Counted from the stretch's first letter, positions 23,133-35,505 are shown. The stretch is DNA of 64,000 nucleotides from Aspidiotus rigidus (GCA_035079385.1 JAVHKY010000025.1:16280501-16344500), one strand, 5' to 3'. The notes: generated by a model not told the origin, from the letters alone. Translations and numbers: made by a program.

Positions 23133-26100
23133 AACGAGCAGTGGGTGTGAACGTAAAGATCTTTCAAACTTTTCCCCCCGCGCGCGTTTTCCTTTCCCTT
23201 GGCGCGATTCGTACACGTATATTCTATAACGTAATGGTCGTCCGTTGGTCATTACCGATGTTGCACCTGTTGTTGAATCTCCAGCACCATCGATCGTTTG
23301 TTCATCAAATGGTAATTTATTAGGATTCTTATGGTCGCCTAAAGCTGGTAAATAGTGTGGATTAGTATTCGAGCGCGCCTTAAATCAAGCCGAGAAGAAG
23401 CGTCGATATGTGTTTGCGAAGAAAACAAATTCTATGTTGACATATGAGTCAATGGATGATGATTAGTGCTGTTAATTAGAGAGGGTCTTATTAAAATTTT
23501 ATGTGTATTATTGTAAGATAGATGCGGAAATAAAATGGACCAGAAGCTCCCACGGATGAGGTATCCACTATGTTGGACACCCAAGATCCTTCATCCATGA
23601 GTCTCGACTCCTCGATTTCACCCGCTATAATCATTGAAAAGCCCCCCGCTCCAGACGTATACTGTCAGGAAATGAAATTTCTGCCTTTCTTCATGTCGTT
23701 GACTCGATTCTCGTTGTCCTCCCTCGCTCCCTCTTCCAAAACTGGGATCGGATGTCCTCTCATGTAGCAATACCCTTTCTCATGAAAATGATCCAAATTT
23801 CAAGAACATTCTTCCTCTATAATGACGTCATCGAAAGGACTAAGTCTTTGAGAACGTAACAATATTAGGCTAACTGATCCTCTAGACTAATACTGCAGTC
23901 TACGAGGGGCAGTTATATTTTCTTCAATGCGAAGACGAAAAGTCAAAGACAAAGAAACCCTGAAATAATCTAAAATACGAAGTCAACCCCATCTCGTAAC
24001 GTCATCAGAGGGTTGAAGATCTCGGTCAATTCCCCTATCCCCTTTCGACAGCGGCAGCGTGTGACTTTTAAGCGCCTGTGGCTTGTCAAGATTTTGACGC
24101 CCTTCAGTTTGCCTTCCACTCACCAAATTTTTTCCCGTATTTTTGCTTGGCGCCTATACATCCAGGATCAGTGTGGCTCGAGCCACGCTGTCACACCCTC
24201 GCGCAGCCCCCGCCCTTCGCTAATGAACATTTTCACGTGTCACCGTTTTTAACTACAGTAACAGACTTCGGCTGGTTCATGTTCAATGAATTGAAAATCA
24301 GCTCGACTTGTACGAAATTTTAATATTACCGACCCACAGGAGTTTTGAATCCTCTAAGGTTTTCCAGTATTCCATATTGCATATTTTTATTCTCATACGT
24401 GTAATCAATCTAGTAGCTTTTCCAACATTGGGCTTACGGTGAACTCCCTGAAATGAAGATAATTATGCAACCTAGCACCCACAGAATCAATGCTAAGAAA
24501 TACTACCAGAATGATGTCACGAATGAGAGTAAATATGCATTATGGAACACCCTTACATGAGAAACAGGTTAAGTAAGGGATAGACATGGTGGCACAAATT
24601 ACTCGTTGTTTTTAGGTAAACAAAGTAGAAGACTTCGGTAACGCTACTAGAGGTATCTGGATCGAGCTGGAGAGAGTGACTTATCAAGTTTTAAACTGAG
24701 TGACCTAATCATCAACTATCTCAGCACGTTCGACGACGCTGGAGCCCAAGACCCCAGCTTGCGAGGGAGCAAAAAAGCGGTTTTTAGGCACGATACTCAC
24801 ATGATCAAGCCCAATCGAAAGGAACAAAATATTCCTTATTTTTTTCAGTATTTACTTTTTCCAGTTCTTCGACTTCACGGGTCGTACGTTTGTTCGTCGA
24901 CATTTGCTCTTTAACGGATACCGCGAATGCAAATATACCTTCGGGTGAAAAGAGAATATCGATACTCAATTTTTTCCACCGTAACCGAAATATTATACAA
25001 GGAACGGGAGTTTTTATCAATTTTTTCTTTCATACTATAATCCTTTTCAGATAATATTCGACATCACGAACAACAGTGAGCCCAGACATGAAGCTTGTCC
25101 GGCGAACCATATTTTCTCTATCGCACCGGTTATTTATGCATCAAATGCTAAAATATAAAAATAAATTATTCATACGAATGTTTTTATTTCCTCGGTATGT
25201 AAAACAAAAGCCCGCGGAATGCCTTATACATATACCCGTCGTCTCTCTATAACTTCTTTTTGTCCGGCTGCGCGGCAGGCGCACCATTCGTAAAATTTGA
25301 ATATATACGCTACCGTATTTACAGACTCATATACCCTGTACGTACGATTGAATGAAAGAGAGAAAAAAAAATTGAATAAAATCCTATAAAAATGTATTCG
25401 TTTGTACATACATTAATTAGAAGCAATTATCCATTGTATGGCATTTAAATTGTAAATAAATACTCTCGCGGTACAATCGCGCAAAGATACCATCTAACGA
25501 CACGCGGTATTTAATCTGCAATACCGCGTGGATCGCAAAACAAAAAAAGATAAAAGAACTTCGGTCAATTAAACGCGAACGTTTTATCGGAAAACAATTA
25601 CTACTTGTAGTCATATTCTTCCTATAAGAGTTTCCTTTCTCTCCTACGTGCACGAAGTTAGAAAAAAAAAAAAAAACAATCAGAACATCTTTCCAGTATT
25701 TATAGTTGGTTTGTTTTTTTGTCTTTGTTCGCAATCAGGTGAACTCGAAAGATATGGTAAATTTGAAATCTCGCGGAGTTTGTACGTACTTCGCGAAAGT
25801 ATTAGATAGTTCCGACGAAATCAAACTGTGAAAATAAATTTATTAGGGAGCTTTTAAAACCTAATGGAAGGTAACCATTTTCTCGTTGTACTTTTTCTTC
25901 AACTTTTTTCATCCTCTCTCTTTCTCTATATATAGTCTAATGCGAATGTCAGACGATGAAAGTATTATCTTAAGTCGTCGAAGCCTTTAATCTTTATTTA
26001 CGATAGCCAAAAGTAAATTTAAAAGATATAATACACAAAAAATATCGACGAAAAAGAAGAAAAAAAAACACACAGTAGAAGCAGGAGAGAGGGATGGAAT

Positions 26101-26755
26101 GAATGAATCCATCTATAATATTTTCTTTCGTCCTTCCCTTAATGGATTTGCTTCTATATACGAGATCGTTTACTCGTTCACATACACACTATTTTATTAC
26201 ATAGTGAATCCAGTTCGGAAATTAGTCGACCTGAAGAGAACGTCGACATCAAGCAGTGTCAGCGAGAGATGACTTCGTATCGGAAACGATAATACAAGGT
26301 ATAATGGAGAACTGTTTGATGAGTCGTAAAGCAGCAATCTGATTTACATTCGAGCTGTTTTATAGCGCACTTACTAGGTATATTTGAATGCTTAGAAAAT
26401 TTACTAAAATATTATTGAAGAGACGCAGCAAGAAAATATAACTAAGATGTCCACGCTAATTGCTGTACAGTTAGCGCAGGTAAAACAAAAATCGAAAGAG
26501 TCCATCAACGGAAATGAGAACGACGAGGGTCTCGCCTTCCTCTTTGCGTGCGCGTTACCCGAAGAATTCGAAAACTTTTCTCTCTTATCTCGAGATCTTA
26601 ATTCGTCGATTAAAATCCTTTAGGATGGCGGATTATCGAATTCGCTGTTCTAGTTAAGAGTTATTTCGAAGGAACAATGCTGAGTGCCATCTGAGGGTGG
26701 AAAAAGAAAACCGCTAGAAATCTCGTCTCTATATATGCATGGATTCTATCAAAAG
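23133..26755. other. Gene-free stretch with one unusual minus-strand frame
   Basis: The minus frame at 24805-25020 ends with a polar, charged run (TNKRTTREVEELEKVNTEKN followed by FVPFDW and a stop), and a GTGAGT donor lies just after the stop codon. This composition looks coding but matches nothing I know. Single TGACGTCA and CGTCATCA words occur near 23821 and 24000. The rest holds no recognised feature; an A14 run lies near 25662. Confidence 0.3.
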
Positions 26756-26759
26756 ATGT

Positions 26760-27290
26760 TGAAGTGATAAGAGTTTGTGAAGGATAACAAGACCAAATTT
26801 TGATCGAGACTTGCTTTTATGACGGAACAACGTTGTACTACATCGGTGGAAACAGCAAAGATAGACATCCAAAAGGAGTTACCGTGATGGTCAGCGAGCA
26901 AGTAAAGAGAGCCGTCCGGAAGATCATAGCAATATTCAATCGCATAATCTTGATTCAGATTGCCGGGAGGCCGATCAACACAAATACAATCCAAGTATAC
27001 GTCCCTACCACGGATTGAGACTTTCTATGATCAAGTTCAAACTGTGCTCCAACCGCTCAAAGCATACGATATCAATTTGGTATGTGGGGACCTAAACGCT
27101 TAAGTTGGCAATTTGTAAAGACCGAATAGGTACCCAAAGAAGAACAAGATGAGATCGTGGTTTGATAGAGTTCGTGAAGGATAGCAAGACCTAATTTTGA
27201 TCGAGACTGGAAGCAGAATTTCTGGAGCAGAAGGAGATGGAGTGGACGGCATGAAAAATCAATTTTAAACATTATTTTCATTTTCAAAAA
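26760..27290 (+). mobile_element. LINE relic: endonuclease domain, decayed
   Basis: The plus strand reads TTLYYIGGNSKDRHPKGV, then RIILIQIAGRPINTNTIQVY and VPTTD. A one-base frame change follows, then IETFYDQVQTVLQ, INLVCGDLNA, a TAA stop at 27101-27103, and VGN. This is the second half of an APE-type LINE endonuclease, including the catalytic GDxN motif; the residue after DLNA that is usually Lys is a stop. A ~40 bp segment (GTGAAGGATA, AATTTTGATCGAGACT) occurs before the domain at about 26776-26815 and again after it at about 27173-27211, so the copy is rearranged. It is not functional. Confidence 0.85.
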
Positions 27291-27543
27291 ATCCCACCCT
27301 ACTGAACAAGCAGACCAATCAGCATATACGATACCATAGGAGAAAGAATCAGGAGACTGTCGATCGCCAACTGAGGGTCGATTCTAAGTTTTATGAAGTG
27401 TCGATTAAAAATTTACTAAAATTTGGTCAAGTCAGAAGCCATGCCTCCCCCCCCCCTTATGAAACAGGTTCCTATCGATGGATAATGTAGCAAATAAAAG
27501 AGAGTAGAGCCAAATAAGTAAAGATCTTGTTCCATGTCTACTA
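27291..27543. other. Short gene-free stretch
   Basis: May include further decayed LINE sequence. A C10 tract and a GAAACAGGTTCC motif lie at about 27447-27473. Confidence 0.35.
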
Positions 27544-28527
27544 CAGGGTGTCTACTGAAAGGAAATTCTGAAAATACTTGACATTTATTTGACCTTTTTA
27601 GAAAGTAAACGAGTCAACGAGCAAGGAAAAAAAACCTCACGAGTTCTTTAACAAAGTTGAACGAGGGGTGGCAGGAAACCTGTTCTATGGTACACGTGGA
27701 TCTGAAAAGATTGTGACGTGTAAAGGCATCAAATTGTGACGTCACAAACCCGGACTTTGTAGCTATACATAATAGGAGAGAATTTGAAAAAAGCTATGAC
27801 GTCATCAGATTGTGACGTCACAAGGTTGACGTATGAAATCATCAAATTATGACGTCACAGTCCCGGACTTTGAAACTGTATATAATAGAAAGGAAACTTG
27901 AAAAAAATTGATCTATGACGTCGTCAGATTGTGACGTCACAAGGCTAACCGATGACGTTATCAAACAGTGACGTTACAGGCCCCGCCCATAAGCTATATA
28001 TGATAGGAGAGGGACTTAGAGGTGCGCTTAGAACATTTTCAAGCTCCAAGCTCTGCCGGCCGGTCGGAAAGCGGACGTTTTTTCTGGAAAACTTCCGATA
28101 AGAAACAGGTTCCACGCTAAAAAAAAAAGTTAATTTGGCTAAAAATACTGTTTCAACAGGCAACCTGTTTTATCGGGGGGGGGGTTACAGAAAACGTCCT
28201 CCGTCCGGCAAAGCTCGGAAATTTCAAGTCCTTCTCCAAGTTCCCTCCTATCATATATAGCTTGGGGGCGGGACCTGTAACGTCACAATCCAAATTTTTC
28301 AGATCCCACATGCCCCAAAGAACAGGTTTTCTGCCACCCCTTGTTCAACTCCGTTAGAGAACTATGAGTTTTTTTTTTTTTGGCTTTTTTCAAAAGTTTT
28401 TGTCATTTTTCCCATTTTTATTTGATCGTTAATGAAGATACTTGACTTTTACCTGTTTACTTGACCTTTTATCAAATACTCGACTGTTACTTGATTTACT
28501 TGACTTACTTGACCGATAGACACCCTG
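27544..28527. mobile_element. 984 bp non-autonomous element with TIRs and 5 bp TSD
   Basis: The left end reads CAGGGTGTCTAC and the right end reads AGACACCCTG, giving terminal inverted repeats of about 11 bp. Both sides are flanked by TACTA (27539-27543 and 28528-28532), a perfect 5 bp target duplication. Inside, two ~75 bp subterminal blocks are inverted: TTCTTTAACAAAGTTGAACG at 27650 and its counterpart near 28340. Two GGAACCTGTT-type palindromes lie near 28105 and 28155. TGACGTCA pairs occur at 27797 and 27930, with singles at 27738 and 27851. The right end has repeated TACTTGAC words. No transposase is present and I cannot assign the superfamily. Confidence 0.8.
28175..28184 (+). repeat. 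G10 tract at a palindrome-marked junction
   Basis: This run follows CAACAGGCAACCTGTTTTATC, the plus-orientation form of the palindromic motif. In the reverse-orientation copies a C tract precedes it. Confidence 0.9.
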
Positions 28528-28532
28528 TACTA

Positions 28533-28992
28533 GTAAGTGAACTCATTTATATTTTAAGGGTACGCCTGCATTGTAATGAAATTATGGCCTGGCTAGAGAA
28601 ATTTCTCACAAAGGCGTAGGCTTCGTTCTTGGACTAAGTAATATAGGCGTGGTGTACTGTAAGATAAGCTATCTAGCTCAAGGGAGTTCACTCGCTCCAC
28701 ATGTTCGCCCCCCCCCCCCATCATCGGTATATTGAATTCTGAGCTGTCTATAGCTTACGAGAGGCACACTCATCCCGCTCGTTTCAATATTAATGACGTC
28801 ATTAGCTCGTGACGTCATAACTATCCATGACGGCTGTCTGTGTCGTCATCAGCTTGGGCTCTCCCTCTTCCTTACTCTCTTCTATTCTCAGGATGATTCA
28901 CTCCACTCGTAAGCCGACCAACAGTCTCCATTTTACTAGCCCTCCAGGTCACGGCTGATGACGAAATACTTCCAGATTTCAGAATTGGGGTA
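28533..28992. other. Spacer with paired TGACGTCA
   Basis: C12 at 28708-28719. TGACGTCATTAGCTCGTGACGTCA lies at about 28793-28816: two octamers with an 8 bp spacer. No gene is seen. Confidence 0.6.
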
Positions 28993-30172
28993 CTAAGGAA
29001 ATTTCCTCAATCTTACGTCTCAGACTACCTAAAATTGTACTTCTAAATCGTTTTTTTGAAACTACGATATTTTCCTCCAGCTTTGCGTTAGAAAATTTTC
29101 CAGTCACTCTTAATCGAAAATCATTTTGAAAACCTACCCTTAAGCTTCGTTGCAGGATCTTTCCAAGTATTTATGACCAGGAGCCTGTTTTCTCGGGGGT
29201 GTCGAAAAAATGTCCGACATCCGGCTGGCTGGCAACCTCAAGGTCGTTTAGAGGTCGACTGTTTATTGCAACGGTCCTTAACGGGTCGATCGCCAGCGTT
29301 CTCAAGCAATTGTCAAAAAAAAAAATTAATGTCTCAAATTCTTGATAAATATTAAAAATCGACATTTGGAATGCATGCATATGTCATTCACTCCGTGTGA
29401 GCCTCATATGGAAAAGATTGTAGTGAAAGAAAGTGTGAAGCTTCATATTGAAAGTATGTCTACTCGTATTCCACATCTTTTCATTCATCAGAAAATTTAC
29501 GAATACCATTCTAATTTCTATCATTTTTGTGTCACAAGTTTTAATAAATCATATGTTTCCACCTCCTGTTTTTTTTTTTTGGTCGATCGTGGAATGTTTG
29601 GAAATTTTGAAAGTTGATCATGGCTCAAAAAAGTTGAGTACCGCTGGTCTTGGAAGTCGAAATTTTCACACATGTACTTCTAAAGTCCGGACCTGTGACG
29701 TCACAATTTGATAACATCATAGGTCGGCCTTGTGCGGTCACAATCTGAGATCCCCCACAAAACAGATTCCCTGCCACCCCTCATTTAACTCCGTTAAAGG
29801 ACCCGTGAGTTTTTCCCATGTCTTTTTCATTTACTATTCATTTTTTCTAGAACAATCAATATTTTCTTAAACAGAATCTCCTTTTTTTTTTTTTTTCTTA
29901 ATTTCGTCCTTTTGTGACGTCATCGCGAAAGTTTAAAAATCATTCCCTCGATATAAGAGCTCAATTTCGCCCCTTCCTTTTCCTAATATAATGAGTAACT
30001 TAGTGGTCGAAAGGCCCCTCCTGATGTATTTAGCTAGTAGGTAACAGCCCGATAAAATCCCGTGTACATTTTCTACGAGGACGGGGGTTATTTAGTGACG
30101 TCATGATAGTGCAGACGCTGATTGGAGCGAGATGGAAATATTGACGGAGTCTGTTTTGAGGTCAGATCGAAG
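28993..30172 (-). repeat. Large inverted repeat, left copy (partner 34747-35780)
   Basis: The copy is collinear with the reverse complement of 34747-35780. Shared blocks include CTTACGTCTCAGACTACCTA (29012), CTTAAGCTTCGTTGC (29140), CCGGCTGGC with GGTCGTTTAGAGGTCGAC (29221), GACGTCACAATTTGATAA (29699), CCGTTAAAGGACCCGTGAG (29792), TTGTGACGTCATCGC (29913), GGCCCCTCCTGATGTATTTAG (30014) and GAGTCTGTTTTGAGGTCAGA (30147). This copy is interrupted by a hAT-like insertion at 29294-29646 and lacks the tandem 45 bp units found in the partner. Confidence 0.9.
29294..29646. mobile_element. hAT-like non-autonomous element nested in the inverted repeat
   Basis: The left end reads CAGCGTTCTCAAGC and the right end, reverse-complemented, reads CAGCGGTACTCAACTT. 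CAGCGGTTCTCAA-type termini are characteristic of hAT elements. The ends lie exactly where this copy of the larger repeat departs from its partner at 34747-35780, which supports insertion. A clean 8 bp target duplication is not visible. The 91-codon frame inside (29342-29617) has no transposase motif. Size (353 bp) and AT-richness fit a MITE. Confidence 0.65.
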
Positions 30173-30794
30173 TTCACCCATGGAGCGCTCGTGATTTTGG
30201 TCAATTGCACTAAGATGAGGCGATTGAAATCGATTCTTCATCCTCGCAGTTCGCAGGCATAGCGTAAGCAGTCTGGAAGGCAAATTCTAGTTCTTCCGTA
30301 TGTGCGAGTATGGCAGCTATTTCATTATCGTTCAAGTGCTAATTTTTCCATCTTTCCCTAGCTCCTCTTGATCCTTTTTAACATTGAGAATACTCCTTCT
30401 TTTTCTGGTTATGTTGGTAGATCACTTTCAGTCTCTTGTTGAGTGAGTGCAAGGATGACTGATCAATCTGATTGCGTCTGACTTTGATGACATCATCAAA
30501 CCAAGTTAGGTTTGGTCATGTTGCAGCATCCTCAGAAAACGCCCGCGTTAGACTTTGATGATGTCATCGACTTGTGACTTCATCAACCTACGGTAGGTAG
30601 TGGGTTAGATTACTTTGTTTAGAAGAATTTGTCAGGGCCATATTATAAGAATTGGTCTAGATTACAAGAAAACCTGAGTTTGCTGAAAGATGCGACCTAC
30701 TGCACTCTTGATATTGTTGTCGGTTCAGTATACCTTTCCAAGCTGAGAAACGTGAGAAAGATGAAGTAGATTAAGAGCTTGAAGATAAAGTGTT
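30173..30794. other. Gene-free spacer
   Basis: Contains GATGTCATC/GACTTTGATGA-type diverged palindromes near 30485-30580. No gene is seen. Confidence 0.4.
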
Positions 30795-31415
30795 TTTTCA
30801 GGATTAACCGAATTGAGTCCCGGGAGCGGGGGTACACAACCGAATTGTGTTCCAACGGAAGAGGGGATGGTTAAATAATATCCGAATTGAGTCCCATAGT
30901 GTCGGCGGTAGAAAAAGGTTGAGTCCGAATTGAGTCCCAAAGTGTCGGCGGTACTAAGTCTGGAAGATGGGTGAACTTGTTCATTCTCCTTCGTCCTCTG
31001 CTGTAGGCAACTTGATCTCAGCTTTTTACAGTTCATGGATTCAAGTAAAACGCTCATGCTCCTCTAGTATTTTGTCTTCTGACGAATAAGACGATTGAAG
31101 CCTATGAAACAGTCTTTCGACATATTGTAAATGAAACAATTGATCTCGCCTTGGAGTTTGAACCCTTGGAATTGTTCGGTTCCTTCTACGCTGCACACCC
31201 CAATATTTTCATTCTCATAGATACTCTTCTTGAGGTCCAATGCGACACCTATGCCAAAATCATCGACATTCGTAAGTTGAAGAAACGTTTAGACAGAAGG
31301 GAAATGAGAATCATTCGTGAACTCGGGACTCAATTCGGATATTATTCTACCACCCTCTCGACAACTCGGCCCCCAATTCGGCTAAAAAATATAGTTTGGG
31401 ACTCAATTCGGCACG
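30795..31415. mobile_element. Element with CCGAATTGAGTCCC inverted arms
   Basis: The left arm (about 30795-30906) contains CCGAATTGAGTCCC twice, with CCGAATTG between them, ending ATAATATCCGAATTGAGTCC. The right arm (about 31325-31415) is its reverse complement with the same three-motif order; a 19 bp stretch around AATATCCGAATTG is a perfect inverted match. A further unit with GAATTGAGTCCCA and GTGTCGGCGGTA follows the left arm, near 30925-30955. The frames at 30725-31057 and 31151-31447 both read GTQFGYY because of the repeats. This is probably a small fold-back transposon. Confidence 0.7.
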
Positions 31416-31692
31416 CGGGTTTTCTTCATCCAAGAAAGGTGTTATAATGTGTCTTCATAAAATGTGGTGAACTCTGGAATTTTGATCTAGCTATTTTTCA
31501 TGGGGCAGCAGAGCTTATGGGCTTCCCATTGCCATTGCAAAGTTTGTAAGAATCTCCAAATTGGTTCTCGCTGAAGAATAACGATATTTGAAGATCTAAA
31601 TTTTAGAATTGATACGTGACACGGATACGACAATGACAAAGTTGGCTAGCTAGTCTGAGTCGGGCAGAAGTTTTGTTCAGTGCTATTTCTGT

Positions 31693-32136
31693 TTGGAGTT
31701 TCCTTCGAAGTGTGATATTCCGTCAAATGATTTTCACTTTGGAGCTAGTGAGTCAACCTCCACAAATGAAACTGAAAGAGCCTCCTCTTTCGTAAGTTGT
31801 TTCGTAATTCCTTATAATATATCTTTAGGTCTTGAGCTTTCTGCAGTGGGAATTCCCTTATGCAGAGGAATGAAACAAGAGTACAAACTTTCTATACAGA
31901 AAGTATTTCCTATATCAAAGCGAAGCGTTCACTATATCCGTACATTATCAGAATTTCGTACTCGGATATTGGAAAAGAGAGAGAGAAGAAAAGTTATGTG
32001 TGCACTGACTGAAAAACAATATAATAACCTTGTAAGTACACGTATTAATACGAGCGAGTACAAACTTCGAGCGTGGAAGGTCACATATCCTGAAGGAAAA
32101 ATGAGTTACTCGAGTACATCAGCGAACGATGTTTGA
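31693..32136 (+). other. 147-codon open frame, unknown
   Basis: This is one of the longest frames in the window and is not made of an obvious repeat. The second half is polar and basic (KRSVHYIRTLSEF, LEKRERRKVMCALTEKQ). A consensus donor GTAAGT at about 32031 follows ACCTT within the frame, and acceptor-like TTATGCAG/TATACAG sequences lie at 31858-31900, so an internal exon is conceivable. No domain is recognised and no initiation context is convincing. Confidence 0.2.
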
Positions 32137-34605
32137 TTTATACGCGGACATTTATAAAAATCGCTTAAAACCCATTCGAAGTTAACAGGCCAACACCGAT
32201 TTCCTTCCTTAGGCTATATTATATACGTATACGCGCGTCTTTTGTTTAATAATTTTTGTAAATCATAACACGAGCTTCGAGTTTTTTCTTACCTTTTATT
32301 TCGCATTATTAACATAAATATCCCGTCAATTCTCGAAGACTTATCATACAGCCGGAGAGAACCTATAGGTCTGGTTTCCTTATACTCACACAAATCCAGA
32401 TTAACGTGGTCGGTACCTATAAGTTATCTTTTTTTTTTCCTCCCCTTTCTCCTTCTCGTTACAATGAGAGTACACTCCGTTTACAAACATTTGAGCCCAA
32501 TATTCGAGTCGCGCACTCAATCTTCGACGACATTCAGATTTACAACCAGCCCATTCTGTACAATACCATAGGTGTACACACATACGATATAATATCTATC
32601 GTACGCCCTTCTTTGTCGCGGATATACATTGTAAAAGATCGAGCTGCTGAAAAACCCGACGACATATAAATAGTGTCGAGTCATATTCAACAGGCATTCA
32701 CACAGAAAAACCACAAAACGAATACATCACAATATTTACGTACATAATACATCTTTGGAAACGAGCTTTCTCGATGATTTATTTCCTTGTTTATATAGTA
32801 TTTATTTTCATTTAACGGGTGGCGGCGGCGGTATCTCTCTCTTTCGCTTCTTTTACCGCGTTTTACAAACTAGAATTCCTTCACCGGACCATTGATACAA
32901 TGCTGCGACTCGAACGACCAAAAAGGTATTGAAGGGAGGAGAAAGAAAGGAAAAAAAAAAGCATGAGCATTTTATTATCTCATTGTACCGTGCGTTTAGG
33001 TTACGTTACACGGGCTACGACCTTAAAAGATTTTTTACCAAAAGGTTTCCTTTACATATACTAGACCGAAATCCGATTAAAAAGACAGAAAAAAAAAAAA
33101 AGAAACAAAAGGATACGGTACAGTATATTATTCCACTCCGGAAGATAATATCGCATGGTGTAACCATATGATGTGCGCGGGGCGAAAGCGGGGGGCACGC
33201 GCGTCTTCGCGCGCATACGTGTCAGTAACGTTTTAAAAAAGTTGTAAAATCCGATTAAGCGTGAGATAAAAGTTTTTAACCTCCTTTCGCTTCGCAGTCC
33301 TTTTAGCTGTGCACTTAAAGGTTCAGCGCCGGCCGGAAACCAATCGGAAACAAGTGTTTTTCTTCGACTTTCGTACACACATAAGTTCGAAAAACGTAAA
33401 GCTTCGTAGTTACTATCGTATTATATTGGGTAAAAGTTAGAAATGCTCCTCGTTATTAATACTCACGTGCGACCCTCTACCGCTATAGACGGGTCGTGAA
33501 GAAGTGAGTTAGCTAACTTGCGGAGTAATCTTCGCAACATTATTTGCTCACTATGAAACTTTTTAAGAGTTACTAAAAACTGAAGAAGGGACAATAAGGA
33601 AATGGAGGAACGAAAAGATAGGCTTACTTAAATATTTAATTGAGCTCCTATAAATGCGAAAGTCTATATAGCAACAATTTTCAACCTAATCCCACCAGAA
33701 AAGATGGACGTGCACCTCACCAATCCTATAGTATACTTTACAGCATGGCAAAATCGTACGGTAGGTATGATGAAGACTTTATTATTTCTATACTCGAGTC
33801 GTCCTTTAGTATCTCTTATATACTGTATTCAGATACGAGCTCGTAACTTAGGTTAGCGGTTCAAAATTCGGATTAGACTTTTATGACCCGAACTGTGTAG
33901 AGCATCTAGATGCATATCGTCGTACATACATTGCAAGGATAGCTGGAACACTCTCATTATATTCGTTCGCTTATTCAACCACGTGAAGCCGTTATGATGC
34001 GATGGTGTATAAGATTCGCGGCGTCGTAAAAATCGTCTCATTCTCCTTTCGCAAATTTTTTATGTATCATACTTTCATTTCCATATAAGTGTAACTAATA
34101 GGGGTAAGGTTGCCGAGTACAAGAGGTAATGGTCTCCATGCGAGGAGTACTGCACAAGAGCAACATATACTATACAGCGAAATGCTCGTTATGGATACAG
34201 CATCATTGTGCTCCACGGTGCAGCGCAACAGGGTAGTAAAATATTCACGCAAAATGTTTCGTCGCTGGAATTCTAAAATTAGAACGCCTTCGCAGATCGG
34301 GGCGATAAAATTCTGAACATGTCAAGTCAGCGCATTTAATGAACGAGAAAACGATACCGACTCTAGATTGGAAAACAAAATTTTACCAGCTGAAGTATAT
34401 CGATTCGAACTACGAGAAAGTCGCTTCATAAGTGTACTCGTCTTCTCAGTCACCACTTCAATGTGGAAGAATAAAAATGATACTCTTCTGCGGCAAAATT
34501 GGAGTACAACAGGGCTGATCCATACTCGCAAATAGTCCTGGAAAGTTCCAGATTATCTGCAGCTAGAGACTGAACATTATCAGTTAAGAGTGGGGTAAAA
34601 AAGAA
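32137..34605. other. Gene-free stretch, nothing recognised
   Basis: Normal CpG frequency; a G/C-rich patch with GCGCGCGG-type words near 33175-33220. Frames at 32401-32714 and 33061-33378 are open on both strands, and none shows a domain. Confidence 0.4.
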
Positions 34606-34720
34606 AATGTTCTGGCGAAGCCGAATAAATGAAGATCATTTTTAATGTCTTTTTGTAGTTGCTCGATCCAGTTATCAGTTAAGATGAAACAATTTTCGAT
34701 AGCTGATAAGGGAACAATAG
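34606..34720 (+). repeat. Dispersed repeat, copy B (copy A at 5337)
   Basis: Collinear with 5337-5455. It ends just before the TGACGTCA at about 34736 and the start of the large inverted repeat copy. Confidence 0.75.
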
Positions 34721-35314
34721 CGTGAACTACTTTATGACGTCATTAGCTTCGATCTGACCTCAAAACAGACTCTGTCAATAATACCATCTCGCTTCAACAA
34801 CGTCTGCACCATCATGGCGTCACTAAATACCCCCCCCCCCCCGCCATCCTTGTAGAAAACGTACACGGGATTTTATCTACTACCTATATTATTTATTAAG
34901 AGGGAACCTGTTAATACAGGGCGAAGGCTAGGCTGTGACCTACCAGCTAAATACATTAGGAGGGGCCTTTCGACCACTGAGTCACTCATTATAGGAAAAG
35001 GAAGGGGCGAAATTGAGCTCATATATCGAGGGAATGATTTTTGAACTTTGGCGATGACGTCACAAAAGGACGAAATTAAGAAAAATATAGGAAGGAGACT
35101 CTGTTTAAAAAATATTTATTGTTGCAAGAAAAATAAATAATAAATGAAAAATATAAGAGAAAAACTCACGGGTTCTTTAAAAGAGTTAAACAAGGGGTGG
35201 CAGGGAACCTGTTTTATGGAGGATCTATAGCATCATCAGATTGTGACGTCATAAGGCTGACCTATGACATTATCAAATTATGACGTCACAGATCCAAATT
35301 TTAGAGCTACATGT

Positions 35315-35505
35315 GATAGGAGGGGGACTTGTGAAAATGTCGACTTCCAAGCTATGTATGTTGGGAGGGGACTTGTAAAAACTTTGATCTTCAGGCTATA
35401 TATGATAGGAAAGGGACTTACGAAAATTTCGACCTTTAAGCTATATATGATAAGAGAGGGACTTCGAAAAATTTTGACTTTCAAGCTATACATAGCTATA
35501 TATGA
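35315..35505 (+). repeat. Tandem 45-60 bp units
   Basis: Four successive units of the form AGCTATATATGATAGGA, AGGGACTT, GAAAATTTCGACTTT. They belong to the same family as the 45 bp array at 62 kb, in opposite orientation. The minus frame 35278-35616 is the translation of these units. Confidence 0.85.
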
